DNA of 64,000 nucleotides from Lycium barbarum (taxonomy: Eukaryota > Streptophyta > Magnoliopsida > Solanales > Solanaceae). Positions 34,791-45,987 of the stretch are shown here, one piece after another (the stretch's first letter is position 1; each line of letters opens with the position of its first letter). The notes beneath the pieces are model-generated. The model saw nothing but the letters and a program-made list of their open reading frames with translations. It had not been told where the DNA came from and made no database searches. The stretch lies in NCBI RefSeq assembly GCF_019175385.1, contig NC_083345.1, forward strand, positions 115,430,480 to 115,494,479, read 5' to 3'. The translations under genes and the position numbers were made by a program.

Positions 34791-35577
34791 TCCTATAGGT
34801 AATTGTACCTTATTTTTATTCAGTCCAGTCAATTCTTCTAGTTTACTGAGAAGGTTAATATTGTGAACCGTATGATTTGATTACCTAGTATCAACTATCA
34901 GGTTTTTTTCAACTGGATTAGACATAAGAGCAATGATAGTACCTGATGTACCACATATTCTTGCAGAATCAAACTTAGCTGTATTTGTTACTGCATCAGC
35001 CATCTTTCCTTTTCCTTTTCCTAGCATGTTGAGGATTTGAAAGTGTTGTTCTGAGGTAAATTGTGGAACTGATGGAAGTGTTGTGTTATACTGGGAAGGC
35101 AGAGGAGCATTGTTGACCTGAGGAGGATACTGAGCTGCATATCCCTGATCATCTAAAGATAGGTTACCTGTATTGGTAACATTGTTAGCATAGGTGTTGA
35201 ACTACCCTCCTTTCTTTGTGTATTTGTTGTCTGATGGATAACCATGTAATTAGTAACAATTATCCTTGGTATGACCCCTAAACTTGCAATGCTCACAGTA
35301 TAGAGATGACTTTCCAAAGTTGTTTCTGGACCTGAAACCACTATTAACTCCTCCATTATTTGACATTTTGTTACTTAGCATAGTAAACTCATTCAAACTT
35401 CCATAGCTAATACCATGATTGCTATAGCCTCCAATGTTCTGAATTCTATTACTTATCAAGGCAGATTCACTACTCTCACCTTGAGAGAACATGTTGTTTC
35501 CCTGTAGATTCTTTCTTTGACTTTCAACATTTATGATCATGGCATAGGCTTGATAGATATTAAGTACGGGAGAAGTC
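34791..35577 (-). pseudogene. copia gag C-terminus and protease
   Basis: Minus frame 35579-35250 ends with the zinc knuckle CEHCKFRGHTKDNCY, intact C-x2-C-x4-H-x4-C spacing. Near 34880-34920 the protease motif reads LIVDTR-stop-SNHTVHN, a decayed D-T-G-A-S-N-H. Confidence 0.87.
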
Positions 35578-35689
35578 ATCAGAACCAGTGTTTTAAAAGG
35601 TGGGACGTTTTACATATGCCTCGACGAGACATAAGTCCCGAGGCACACCCCGTAAGCCCCATGGGTATTTAATTTTTATTATTTCAAAA

Positions 35690-38014
35690 TGTCACGACCC
35701 AACCTTCCATGACTGGCACCCACGCTAACTCCTAGTGGGCGAACTAATACGTCTAACCATCTACTCATTCAAGTCCATTTTTATTTAACCAATGCATAGC
35801 AGTTAAACACAAGATAAATCAAAAATAGTCATGCTATAAAATAATAACGTAAATGCGGAAGTCCTAACTATGACAATCCCAAAATTTGAAAGTCACCGTA
35901 CAAGGACTCTAATCCAAAACATATCTAAGGAGTTCATACTGTCTAAAACAAATAAACATCAATGTATGAAATGGAATAGACATTAGATAAAGAAGATATT
36001 CGGGCAGTCTGGCATGGATAGAAGCTCACCCTCAATCTGCCAGCAAATGGCCTCAACGCTAAATGTGAGGTCGGGTAGCAGTCTTTAGATCACAATCTGC
36101 ACTCAAAAGAATGCAGCAATGTAGTATCAGTACAAACACTATGTACCGGTAGATATCATAGGCCGACTAAGATTAGTATTATGTATAAATCATAAAATCA
36201 ATAAAATAAAAAGACCGGTCAACAACACATAATCAAATAGCCCAACAACAAGTCAACCAATGATATTAACAATCAAGTCACCCAATGATATCAAAATCAA
36301 GTCAACGAAAGCAGATCGAAATAGGTCTCCAACACATTCGCACTACTCAGTCACTGATCACTCGTGTACATACATGCTAATTGGTGTAATTTCCTAATAG
36401 ACATGACCTGCAGGGGACCTATGGTGTCTATGTACCACTCATTCTGGAATGAACCTCAAACCACGAGCTCACAACTAGGCCACATCCTCACCCCCGGTCA
36501 AATGTGCCTGTTCATACATAAAGGTCACATCCTCACCCCTGGTCAAATGTGCCTTTTCATGTCTATACATATCTATTGTCACATCGCTTTCAATAATCGA
36601 TTTATCAATTTGTACCTCAATTTCACCAACAAGATCATATTAACTTCTCACCACAAATATCATAAACCTGTAGGTCACAATATATAGAATAGTGGCACTA
36701 AGCCCACATAATTATTCAATCAATATCATATAAGAATTTCAACCACACACATTATGCCTGAAGACTAGACATGTTTTCTCCTATCAATTTCATAGTACAT
36801 ACAATCAACTAATCAAAGTCTAATTCAAGTAGACTGTAACCTACCTCAACTGCAGAGCCGGAACAATGCGAATCATACTGCTATAGTCTTTCCCTTCCGT
36901 AAAGCCTCGAAACGCTCAAAGTCTAGCAATTAAGATGCTAAATAAATCACAAACACTCTAGTCAACAATATCAATACAATGAACAGCCTTCCACCTTACC
37001 CCTTTCTAATGGGTGAATGATTAATCAGCGTAAATCATCCTAACATTGGCCTTAGCAGTCACAAACTGTCAATTCATAAGGTTATTTAATCGAGTTATCT
37101 CTTACAAGCAGTTTCTATGGTCAAGCTACCATTTTTATGAAACCCTAAGTCTCAATTCACTTAGTTCATATCTCTAATGGTTCAATTCTTGATTAGAAAG
37201 TGATAACCCAAGCCTTTAGATGATAATCCCACAACAACAATCATAACCTACCAACTATTGAAAGTCTATTAAGTACTAGGGTTATAGTCCCAATTCACCA
37301 TTATAGACTCATTAGAAGGATGATAGTCTTAGAGATGAGCGCGTTATGAAGGAAGGAATGGTTGAGACTTACCTCTCAAGAATATTCTTGCCCTAGCTTA
37401 GAATTCCGCCCTAAGTGCTCCTTGGAAACTGTGTTGGAGATTTATGAATAAAAAATTCAGAACTAAGTGTTTAAAAATCGGGATTCTGTCCCCATCGACT
37501 GCTGTGGCGATCAAACCATAGCTCCAGCGGTCCCGTTATAGCGGGCAAGTGCCCGCTGTAGCAAACCAACTCTAAAACTCTCCTCCGCTGTGGCGGTCAT
37601 AGTTTCGCTACATGTGCCAGCCATAGCGGACACACCCAAAACCTGACTGACCACGGCGGAGAGATGTCGGTCGCTGCGGCGGGTACCACCGAACCAGTGA
37701 ACTCGCTAATTTTCACAGTTTTTCGCTTTACCATACAACACTTCACTCGAGACCTCACAGCATAAACAAAACGTGTACATTAATGTAAAAACATGATACA
37801 GACTCACCAGTGGCCTCGGAATTCCTAATGGAGGTCTAATTTCCTATATCACCTCCCAACGGACTCAACACAACCAAACAATAATCACAACAAGCCAAGT
37901 TTTCAGTTCTTAGACTTTTACCTTTGAGTTTCTATTAGCTCATTCTATCCTTGAGAATGTTGTATTTGGTAATGCGATCCTAGATTTTCCATAACGACCG
38001 GGAGGGTCGTTACA
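35690..38014 (-). repeat. long 3' LTR of the truncated chromovirus
   Basis: Starts on minus with TGTAACGACCCTCCCGGTCG and ends GGGTCGTGACA. It contains imperfect repeats, e.g. cacatcctcacccctggtca twice near 36480 and 36525, and a GC-richer part at 37490-37690 with tagcgg/ctgcggcg motifs. Confidence 0.82.
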
Positions 38015-39284
38015 TCAGATACCATTTAAAGCACTGTTTGTCCCCGAACAGACAAGGATGAGGAATCTAGGAAAAAGGTACCTGTTTCGGCAAAAAGTTG
38101 AGGATACTTGCTACACATATCCGATTCTGTTTCCCAAGTAACTTCCTCAATTGGGCGATTCTTCCACTGAACTTTTACAAAGTCTATTCCCTTCGATCAC
38201 AACTTACGAAGGTCTCTATCTAAAATAGTAATCGGCTCTTTCTCATACGAACCATCACCATGATACCTCTTTAACATCGAAACATGAAATACCGGATGAA
38301 CGCTTGATAAGCCCGGAGGTAAAGCCAACTCACAAGCTACCTCCCCACATGCTTGAGAATCTCAAATGGCCCAATGAATCTCGGGCTAAGCTTGCGCCTC
38401 TTCCCAAACTTCATAACACCCTTCATGGGTGAGACTTTCAACAACACTTGCTCTCCCTCCCCAAACTCAAGATCTCGGACCTTTTAGTCTGCTTACTCTG
38501 TGCTGCCAAAAGCTTAGTTTGAATCACCTTCACCTTTTCTAAGGGCTCTCTCATAAGGTTCGTACTCCAAGGTCTTACCTCAAACGCATCGAACCAATAA
38601 ATAGAAGACCTACATCTTTTCCTATACAATGCCTCAAATAGAGCCTTATCGATGCTCGAGTGGTAACTATTGCTATACGCGAATTCTACCAATGGTAAGA
38701 ACTAATTACAATGACCATTGAAGTCTATCACACAAGCTCGGAGCATATCCTCAAGAACCTGAATAGTCCGCTCGGACTGCCCGTCAGTCTGAGGGTGGAA
38801 AGATGTACTAAGGTCTAACCTAGTACCCAATTCCTCATGCAGATGCTTCCAAAACCGAGATGTAAACGTTGTGCCCCTGTCGGACACGATGGAAATAGGA
38901 AACCCATGTAACCTAACAACCTCACCAATGTAGATCTTGGCTAATTTCTCCGCGTCATAAGTTACCCGGACCGGAATAAAGTGAGCAGACTTAGTCAACC
39001 TGTCGACAATAACCAATATAGAATCAAACTTCCCCAACAGCTTTGGAAGACCAAACACGAAATCCATTGCTATTCTTTCCCACTTTCACTCAGGAATGGG
39101 CATCCTTTGAAGTGTACCCCCAGGTTTCTGATGTTCATACTTCACCTATTGGCAGTTCAAACACTGAGCAACAAACTCCACTATGTCACGCTTCATCCTA
39201 GCCCACCAGTAATGTTGTCTCAGATCTCGGTACATCTTAGTAGCGCCAGGATGAATGGAATACCTCAAACTGTGAGCCTCTACT
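38015..39284 (-). pseudogene. integrase and chromodomain fragment of the truncated chromovirus
   Basis: Minus frame 39067-38702 has [44 protein letters not shown] and [19 protein letters not shown], so all three catalytic residues (D, D, E) remain. A frame change leads to 38692-38438 (FAYSNSYHSSI). The C-terminal part near 38060-38430 contains LSPRFIGPFEIL and a chromodomain-like VKVQWKNRPIEEVTWE. Upstream, 39070-39284 holds zinc-region remnants. Confidence 0.86.
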
Positions 39285-39467
39285 ACCTTTGAGTTTCTAT
39301 TAGTTCATTCTACCCTTGGGAAGGTTCTATTCGGTAAGGCGATCCAAGATTTTCCATAACGACCGAGAGGGTCATTACACATCAAATAATATAATTACAA
39401 TAAATATTTTTAAATAAGTAAAATTACATAAAAAAAAATAAAAGAAAACTGTAAATAAAAGAAAAAA

Positions 39468-39473
<6 letters not shown>

Positions 39474-39561
<88 letters not shown>
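39474..39561 (+). repeat. compound (TA)n(GT)n microsatellite
   Basis: About 37 bases of TA followed by about 51 bases of GT, inside the hAT-like element. Confidence 0.95.
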
Positions 39562-39565
<4 letters not shown>

Positions 39566-40260
39566 ATCCTCACAAAATACTAATTAAAGCAATCGATTAT
39601 ACACCACTTACAATTTGTAATTATATGTAGCATAATTTTACAAGTATAAACAATAAAATGAAATAAAAGCTATTATGAACTGCAAAATAAACTTTAACAT
39701 CTTAACTTTCAAACAATGAAAAAATCTCAATTTTTTAAAACAATATTACTATCAAACTATTCATTTTATCTACCTATAAGCAAACAATCAATAAAGCTTT
39801 ATCAGTATTATAATTAAAATGTAACTCCCTCACGAATAAAATAAAATTACTTTCAAATAGATAAATAATAAAATATGACAATTTTGATACATAGGACAAA
39901 AGATCAATGATAAGTGAAAATGTACAATTCGGTTGTGTATTTTTAAAAGAAATATTAAGTGATATTCACCCTCACGATGTTCTGGAATAGTAAATATGCA
40001 ATATTACGACTTGTTATTTGAGTTACACCCAATCTTCTTATTTCTATACATGAAAAACTATTAAGTATCATTCATTTGTTAAAGAATTATGAGAGTCAAT
40101 GATTTTAATTAAAGAATCTAACATATAGTTTGTGTAAGAACTGTTAGGCGAGCCCCGAGCATTGGGCGTTAGGCATGTTTAAGGCATTCAGTCGGGCGCT
40201 CAGGGCGTAAGCCTCACATGAACTAAGCCTCGCACGTGAGCCCGGGGCGTTTTACCAGTG

Positions 40261-40281
40261 CCCCCCCCCCCCCCCCCCCCC
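40261..40281 (+). repeat. poly-C run of 21 bases
   Basis: Uninterrupted C21 near the right end of the hAT-like element, next to ccagtg and gagacgaac. Length is likely unstable or imprecise. Confidence 0.9.
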
Positions 40282-40335
40282 GAGACGAACCCCAAGACGA
40301 GTCCTGAAACTGCCTTTTAAAACGCTGATCAAAAC

Positions 40336-40985
40336 TTGACTTCTAGTATGATCATAAGACTCATTCAGTCCCATGAGAAACTACCACAACTTGTGTAGTT
40401 GAAAATGTTCACTGTACTGTTTGGACTCTGGACAAGGACATGAAGGAGGAGGAACCAATGCACCAAACTCATCCCATAACTCCTTAAGTCTAGTGAAGTA
40501 TACTGATACGGAGGAAGTACCTTCAGTGAGAGCCACAATCTCCCTATGCAAATAGAACGCAGTAGAAGCATTAACCTTATCGAATCTCTCTCTCGGATCT
40601 TCCCACACAGCGTGAGCATCAGAACCGCAAATCACAGCACTAACCAAATTCTTTGAAATTGTGTTCATAATCCATGATAACACAATCGCATTACATCTAT
40701 GCTAAAGCTCATGGAAACTAGCATCATAATTTTCCTTGCGACAGGTTCCCAAAATAAAACCTAGTTTATTTTTGCCTAACATTACAATTTTCAGAGATTT
40801 ACTCCATAACGAGTAGTTTTCAGAACGTTGAAGCTTTACAGAGATGAGAACTGAACCTTGTGTATCTGAAGGAAGAATGTAAAGAGGATGATTATGGTGT
40901 ACGTCACAGCTTGCTATGAATTTTGATTCCGAGTTTGACTTGTAGCTCCAATTGCGCCATTGATGGATTCATCTACTGGTGCCAT
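40336..40985 (-). pseudogene. copia gag N-terminus
   Basis: Starts at ATG 40985 (MAPVDESINGAIGATS on minus), the first ATG after the PBS. Stops and a frameshift follow before the UBN2-type gag domain, which reads SENYSLWSKSLKIVMLGKN and, in frame 40683-40381, LSWIMNTISKNLVSAVI, VWEDPRERFDKVNAS and VYFTRLKELWDEFGALV. The reading continues to the hAT insertion at 40335 and resumes at 35577. Confidence 0.88.
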
Positions 40986-41193
40986 TGTTAAACCTTGATT
41001 TGAAATAATCTAACACAAACTACACTCAAATCAACTGAAAATTGATGAAGAAACTTGAATTTAAATCGATCGAACTGAGATCGCAAAATCGCAAATCACG
41101 AGTTTTCTACGAATTAAATCGCACAGAAATTTCCTACGAACGGAGAGTTCATCTCAACTTCAACTATACTGAGCTAATAGCAGGTTTAACTTG

Positions 41194-41208
41194 GATGCTC
41201 TGATATCA
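41194..41208 (-). promoter_or_regulatory. primer binding site of the nested copia
   Basis: TGATATCAGAGCATC on minus directly abuts the 5' LTR; one mismatch from the common initiator tRNA-Met site TGGTATCAGAGC. Confidence 0.85.
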
Positions 41209-41491
41209 TGTTAAGGAGCTCAGATATGGAAGCATTAATGGAGATGAAATCTTAGAGAGGAAGAAAGGAGAAAAAATATCTCGTTATGTGTACTGATGAA
41301 AATGAAAATGTACAACTGTATATCCTAACTGCCTAGTGTGTGTATATATGTGTATATATATATATAAACTTAAGGGACATACTCACTAAAATATCTAGCC
41401 AACTAATCAAGTGTAACTAACTCAACTAATTCTAACTAATTACATTAGTGATTTCACTTAAGTTACATCACTGGGCACACAGTCTTCTACA
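41209..41491 (-). repeat. 5' LTR of the nested copia
   Basis: Partner of 22496-22762; on + starts tgttaaggagctcagatatg and ends cacagtcttctaca. Length differs through a TG/TA microsatellite near 41336-41365. Confidence 0.9.
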
Positions 41492-41787
41492 GAAAGTTTT
41501 GGAATAATTACAAATTGAAGATAGTACATTAAAAAAGAAGAACCCGGAGAAAATTCATGCTCATAGAGAGATTTTAAGAAGATAAAGACTAAAAAAAGTG
41601 CCTCCTAACTCTACTGCCAAAGAATGATCAACATGCTAATTTTTCAAATAACGGTTGGAGGCTTGGAGCCCTACCAAAACTTAATGGTGATCTCAAAAAT
41701 ATTATAACAACATATATTAGTACAAGATTTAGTAATCAAAATATTTTCAAAAATATTTGATATTTTATTTTCTTATTTTTGCTTCAA

Positions 41788-41844
<57 letters not shown>

Positions 41845-42054
41845 TTGTGGGCCGGGTCGGGTCGGGTCTAAGTGATGGGGCATGGGTAATTTTTGTTAAA
41901 TGGGTAATTTGGGCTGATTTGAGATTTTTCATCCATTCAGGGGTATATTTATGTACTTTGGCTAACAGAGAGGTATATTCGACTACTTTGACTAATAGAG
42001 GGTATATTTGACCAATAAACTAAAGTAGAGGATATTTGACCCTTTTCCCTACTT
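41492..42054. other. unassigned block right of the nested copia, with (TTA)n
   Basis: Other half of the block at 21846-22495. Contains (TTA)n at about 41787-41843. Then a terminus-like stretch 41925-42052 (ggggtatatttatgtacttt to gatatttgacccttttccct) resembles one end of a MULE-type MITE whose other end is not present. Confidence 0.45.
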
Positions 42055-42966
42055 TTAAAGTATTTTTCAACTTGTATGCATAATTTGAGCCAAAAATAGT
42101 GAGAAACTGCTAATCAGATAATTTGAATCGACATAGAATTTAAGAAATAATTGAAGATTTTTAAAATTTGTGGTTTAAAACATATCATAACATTTGTTTA
42201 GTTATAAAACTTTAGAACTTATAACCTTAAATATGCCTAATAATTGTATAATTATAAAAAAAAAATCCCAATAATAGTAAAATAAAGAAATAATTTCGAT
42301 AATATACAATACAACATAAAATATTACATTCATGTAGCCATATTTTAAATTTACATCCGCATAATCATTTTTTTTTGTTTTTGCAACATAGTTTATACAC
42401 ACGATATATAACACTGTACACTTACAGTAGACAGTGTATAAACCTTGTATAAAAGTGTATAAAGGGCAATTTCAGGTAATTGTAGAAATATGGACCATTT
42501 CAGATAAGTATTTTCTCTAAACAGACATAGGGTGTTATTTTTCCAAATGAAAAATAAAAAATTAATTTTTTAATTTTTTTTTTTAATTTTGAAGTGTATC
42601 ATTCATCCTAAAATGGGTGAAAACAGAAAACACACAAATAAGTCTGGTTCGTGAAGCAAGAAATATAAATTGGAATTTTCATTCAATTACAACAATCTCA
42701 AGTTATGTTTCGAATTGAGTTGTGGGTGACATTCTTGATTTCTCAATTGTATGTTTGGTTTTTTTAGAACTTTAATTTTTATGTTCTCAATTGTGGCTAT
42801 TGATTAATGAAATGATTTAAGCAAATATTTCAATAGAAATTAAAAAATGATTTCAAGGAGGATGAAACACATATATAATACTAAGAACTGAACCCCCAAA
42901 ATCCAACATCTTTTCCTTTTTTGTATACTTGAAATTGCGTAATTATGATTGCACACTGCTCGATCT

Positions 42967-43517
42967 GATTCAAAAAGAGTGTCCACTTAGCTTTTATTTT
43001 TTGGTTCAAAAAGAGTGTTCACTTACCAGATCAAGAAACAATTAACTTTATTCATTCAAATTTTCCCTTATTAAGTATTAAGTGATCAAATCTCAATATA
43101 TATTTAATTAGGGGTAGTTCAGTTAAATTATCTATTTTTGCCTAATCTTTGTAGTTCCTTTCGTTGAGTTCCTATTACTTTTTGTTGTCTCTTGTACTTC
43201 GATTACCATATTAGATTGCTGCATTTATTGTTACTTATCTTCATAATGCTTATTTATAGTATTTTGCCATGGCTCCTTTACTTTCATCAATTCTTGTTTG
43301 GCCTTTTTGTCCTTCCGTTTCTTGAGCCGACGATCTTTCAGAAACAGTCTCCCTACCTTCCAAGGTAGAGATAAGGTCTGCGTATATTCTACCAGACCCC
43401 ACTTCATGGACTACACTGTGTGTTGTTGTTATTGTATCTATTTTTGCTTAGGAGTTGATATTTTTTTAAGGGGTGTGTAAATAGTTAAGTGGACACTTTT
43501 TTTGAACCGGAGGGAGT
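42967..43517. mobile_element. Stowaway-like MITE carrying a SINE fragment
   Basis: Absent from copy 1. The right end gttaagtggacac...gaaccggagggagta is inverted to ggttcaaaaagagtg...cacttac at 43013-43037 (and a second variant at 42967). The CTCCCTCCGGTTCAAA-type terminus is typical of Stowaway-like elements. The target duplication was not resolved. Confidence 0.6.
43315..43440 (+). mobile_element. TS-type SINE fragment (Solanaceae)
   Basis: cttgagccgacgatctttcag, then aaggtctgcgtatattctac, ccagaccccactt and a gtgttgttgttattg tail match the 3' body of TS-type SINEs. The 5' tRNA-like head was not found. Confidence 0.75.
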
Positions 43518-43640
43518 AGTAACTTTGTATATGGAGACTAGTGTTTCTTTTGATAACCGTGGTGTTTAGGCCAGCTTGAGCGCACGTGGACTTATTTCAC
43601 TGGTTACCTGCTAGCTTTGTCCACCGGCATAGGTACGACT

Positions 43641-43959
43641 TGTAAATGCTCGATTCGGATCATTGGTAACTTGGCGTGTTTTTTCATACCAACTTGGCGT
43701 GTTTAATTAAGAAATTCTTCGACTTATCATAAAGAAAATTCTGACAATTGGGTGGGGTTAAATAAGGTATCTGTCTATTTGATAGGAAACTAACATTTTT
43801 TCTTATATTATATGACGTAAGAGTTTTCTCTGTAACCTTCGGATTAGTTCTTTATTAGAAACCTCAAAAATTTCAGTAACTTAGTGACTTTTTTGCGAGA
43901 CTATTCCCATCTACACCTTCTTACTAGGTTTACTTGTTATCATGATTATTGCTTGGATT
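43641..43959. other. intergenic, nothing recognised
   Basis: AT-rich, with a short local repeat of aacttggcgtgttt (near 43668 and 43690). No gene or element ends. Confidence 0.5.
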
Positions 43960-44570
43960 TTTTTATTTTTTTTGATGAAGTAAGTTGATTGTATTAATAA
44001 CAAAAGCATCAAACAGATGCAGATATTACAAAATAAGGGATTGAACAGCTCCAGGCTAAGAGGCAAAAAGAAAGACTATCATAAGGTTAAGGAGCTGATG
44101 AAATCAACAAAAAGGTCGGCATTATACACAGGAATAAGGTTAGACCAACAAAAGAGAAACCAAACATCTGGCAGTTGAGATGCCATCAGAGCACCTTTGG
44201 TTCCTTTCAATCCATAGGCACCACAAAATAGAGGCAGGAACCATAGACCAGATTTTTCTTGATGGGCTTCTCAACTTTCCAAAGACTCCAAACAATGCTT
44301 GGCATAGACCAATATAGTCCAAACAGAGAAAAAACATGGACCATAAATCTGCTGCAATAGGGCAGTGAAGAAACAAGTGGTTGACTGTTTCAGCACTACA
44401 GAGACACATCTAACATCTATTAGCTAGCTGAAACATCTTCCTCATGAGATTATCTTGTGTTAAACATGCATTATTGCGAGCTAACCAGCTGAAAACACAA
44501 ACTTTTAGGGGGCAGTTTGATCTTCCATATAAGTTTCCAAGGCCACTAATCAATCAAATCTTTGTTAGAG
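43960..44570 (-). pseudogene. LINE (non-LTR retrotransposon) 3' fragment, zf-RVT domain
   Basis: On minus: CPLKVCVFSWLARNNACLT, then DNLMRKMFQLANRC, a stop, MCLCSAETVNHLFLHCPIA and WCLWIERNQRCSDG. This is the Cys/His-rich zf-RVT region near the C-terminus of plant LINE ORF2. Reverse transcriptase itself is absent, so it is a 5'-truncated copy. 43960-44090 would be its 3' UTR. Confidence 0.82.
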
Positions 44571-44604
44571 CTCAAAACCTTGTAGTTAGCACTAACTGAG
44601 GCCT

Positions 44605-45415
44605 CATTCGTTTTCATTAAGATTAAGATGTCTGAATCTGAATGCAAATCTGAATGATTAGGATATTGTCTCTATATCTGAACACTGAATGATTAAGACT
44701 GTTTGTTTTCAACATCTGAATGTGCATAATGTATTTATTTAAACATAATAAATGTACAATTAAAAACAACGTAACTAAATATTAGAAAATAAATATATAT
44801 AATATAAAAATATTATTTGATAAAAATATGAAACATTTATGTTTGCTAGTAATGGTGGAGATGCTTTGTCGTGATGGTGGTGATAGTTGTGATGGTGGAG
44901 CTAGTTGATGTTAGTAATTGACGGTGTTGGTGGTGGTGGTTGAAGAACGTCTGGTGCTTGACGAAGGTGTTGGTGGTAGTTGGCGGCAGCACTAGTTATG
45001 AAGGTAGAGGTGGTTGGTAGTAAGGATTGGCTGTTGTGGTGGTGGTGACTGATAGTAGTGGCGGCGATGGCGGTGGTGGCTGTTGATATAATTATAATGA
45101 TGGAGGTGGTAGGTGTGATGATAGAGGTGGTTAGTGGTGGTGGCTAGTGGTTGGCGGCAGTGGTGATTGTAATGGCAGAGATGGTTAGTGGTGGTGGTGT
45201 AGGGTGGGTGGGATGGTGGTGGTGTGGTGGGGTTGGGGGTTGGTGGGGTGGGTGTCGGTTGGTGGTGTTGGGTGTTGGGTGAGGGCTGGGGGTTGAGCTA
45301 GTGGTAAAAAATATCCATACAAAACACCTCTTAATGATATAAGACTTTGTTCTAGATCTTAATGATTAAGACCTATGTAGACCAAATAAGTGTTTAGATC
45401 TTAATGTAAACAAAT
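44605..45415. mobile_element. hAT-like MITE with GGT-rich core
   Basis: The left end gaggcctcattcgttttcat and the reversed right end aggccattaagtgcatttg share an inverted pattern with subterminal cattaagat motifs typical of a common Solanaceae hAT-type family. Exact ends and target duplication were not resolved; the right end may extend to about 45465. Confidence 0.55.
44857..45300 (+). repeat. GGT/GGTGGT-rich minisatellite-like tract
   Basis: Strongly G/T-biased on + with many gtggtggtggt runs and imperfect ~30-bp periodicity (agtggtggtggctagtggttgg). Lies inside the hAT-like MITE. Confidence 0.85.
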
Positions 45416-45987
45416 GCACTTAATGGCCTAAGGTCTGAACCATTCAGACCCCCTTTAAAGCCTGAGTATGTTCCTCCCCTGCTGCTGCCCCAACTGAGTG
45501 CTTTGATGGTTTAGCAGCCTATTCTGAATACAGCCAAGAAGAGAAACAAGGTCTTCAATCTCCCAGTCATTCAGGTTCCTTGTAAGGGACAAGTCATTGA
45601 AACTGGAAAACAACAATTGTAGAAAATTGTTTGGGAAAACAGAGAATTTGAATAAAATGCAAATTGTGGATGGATGATTAAGACTACCTTTACATTAGTT
45701 TACATATTGTCTCTGCTTGTATAGTGGACAAGTTAATTGTTCTGTTTGCAGCATGATTTTGTTTTATTTGCAGCTTTCTCGGTTTCTTCACTGTCTCAGA
45801 ACTCATGGATGATTTGCATGATGTGCAAATGCTTAACTCTTGATGTTTGAATTCTTGGTTGATATTCATTCTCTATGGCTATCTGTGTCTTTTCAAGGAC
45901 AGTTACAAGCTTTTGATCTGGTAATTGGTCTCCCTGTAGGTTCATTTCCAGTTTCCTGATTCGGATTATCTTGCACCAAACTTCACA
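45416..45987 (+). promoter_or_regulatory. presumed PAM16 upstream region and 5' leader
   Basis: The stretch lies between the MITE and the inferred start codon of PAM16. No TATA box is clear. The 5' end of the transcript cannot be fixed from sequence. Confidence 0.35.

Larger units (their letters stand above)
35690..39379 (-). mobile_element. truncated Ty3/gypsy chromovirus with long LTR
   Basis: On minus, a full 3' LTR of 2325 bp (35690-38014, TGTAACGACCC to GGGTCGTGACA) follows an integrase/chromodomain fragment (38015-39284). That is joined directly to the first 95 bp of a 5' LTR (39285-39379). Gag, protease, RT and most of the 5' LTR are deleted. No clear target duplication was found. The long LTR and chromodomain suggest a Tekay/Del-type element. 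Confidence 0.82.
35586..40327. mobile_element. hAT-like element in copia gag, itself split by a chromovirus
   Basis: Ends CAGTGTTTTAAAAGG and CCTTTTAAAACGCTG are inverted; flanks atcagaac (35578-35585) and atcaaaac (40328-40335) are an 8-bp target duplication with one mismatch. Without the nested chromovirus it is about 1.05 kb. It has no coding capacity, contains TA/GT microsatellites and a poly-C run, and GC-rich subterminal motifs (gacgag, ggcgt). Confidence 0.85.
22496..41491 (-). mobile_element. Ty1/copia retrotransposon split by nested insertions (19-kb span)
   Basis: LTRs of 267 bp (22496-22762) and 283 bp (41209-41491) run TG...CA on the minus strand; flanks gcaag and gaaag form a 5-bp target duplication with one mismatch. 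PBS is at 41194-41208 and the gag start at 40985. Coding order on minus is gag, protease, integrase, RT, RNase H. Insertions inside it: a hAT-like element in gag (35586-40327) and a chromovirus in the linker before RT (25574-33201). A post-insertion tandem duplication also lies in RT/RNase H. Removing these leaves a roughly 5.3-kb copia. Multiple stops; non-autonomous. Confidence 0.92.
42055..43640 (+). repeat. duplicated intergenic segment, copy 2, right part
   Basis: 42055-42725 matches about 5370-6174 and 42725-42955 plus 43517-43625 matches 18090-18540. Across 42715-42730 it passes uninterrupted through the point where copy 1 holds the Tat element. It contains its own insertions at about 42265-42555 (no family assigned) and 42967-43517. 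Confidence 0.85.
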
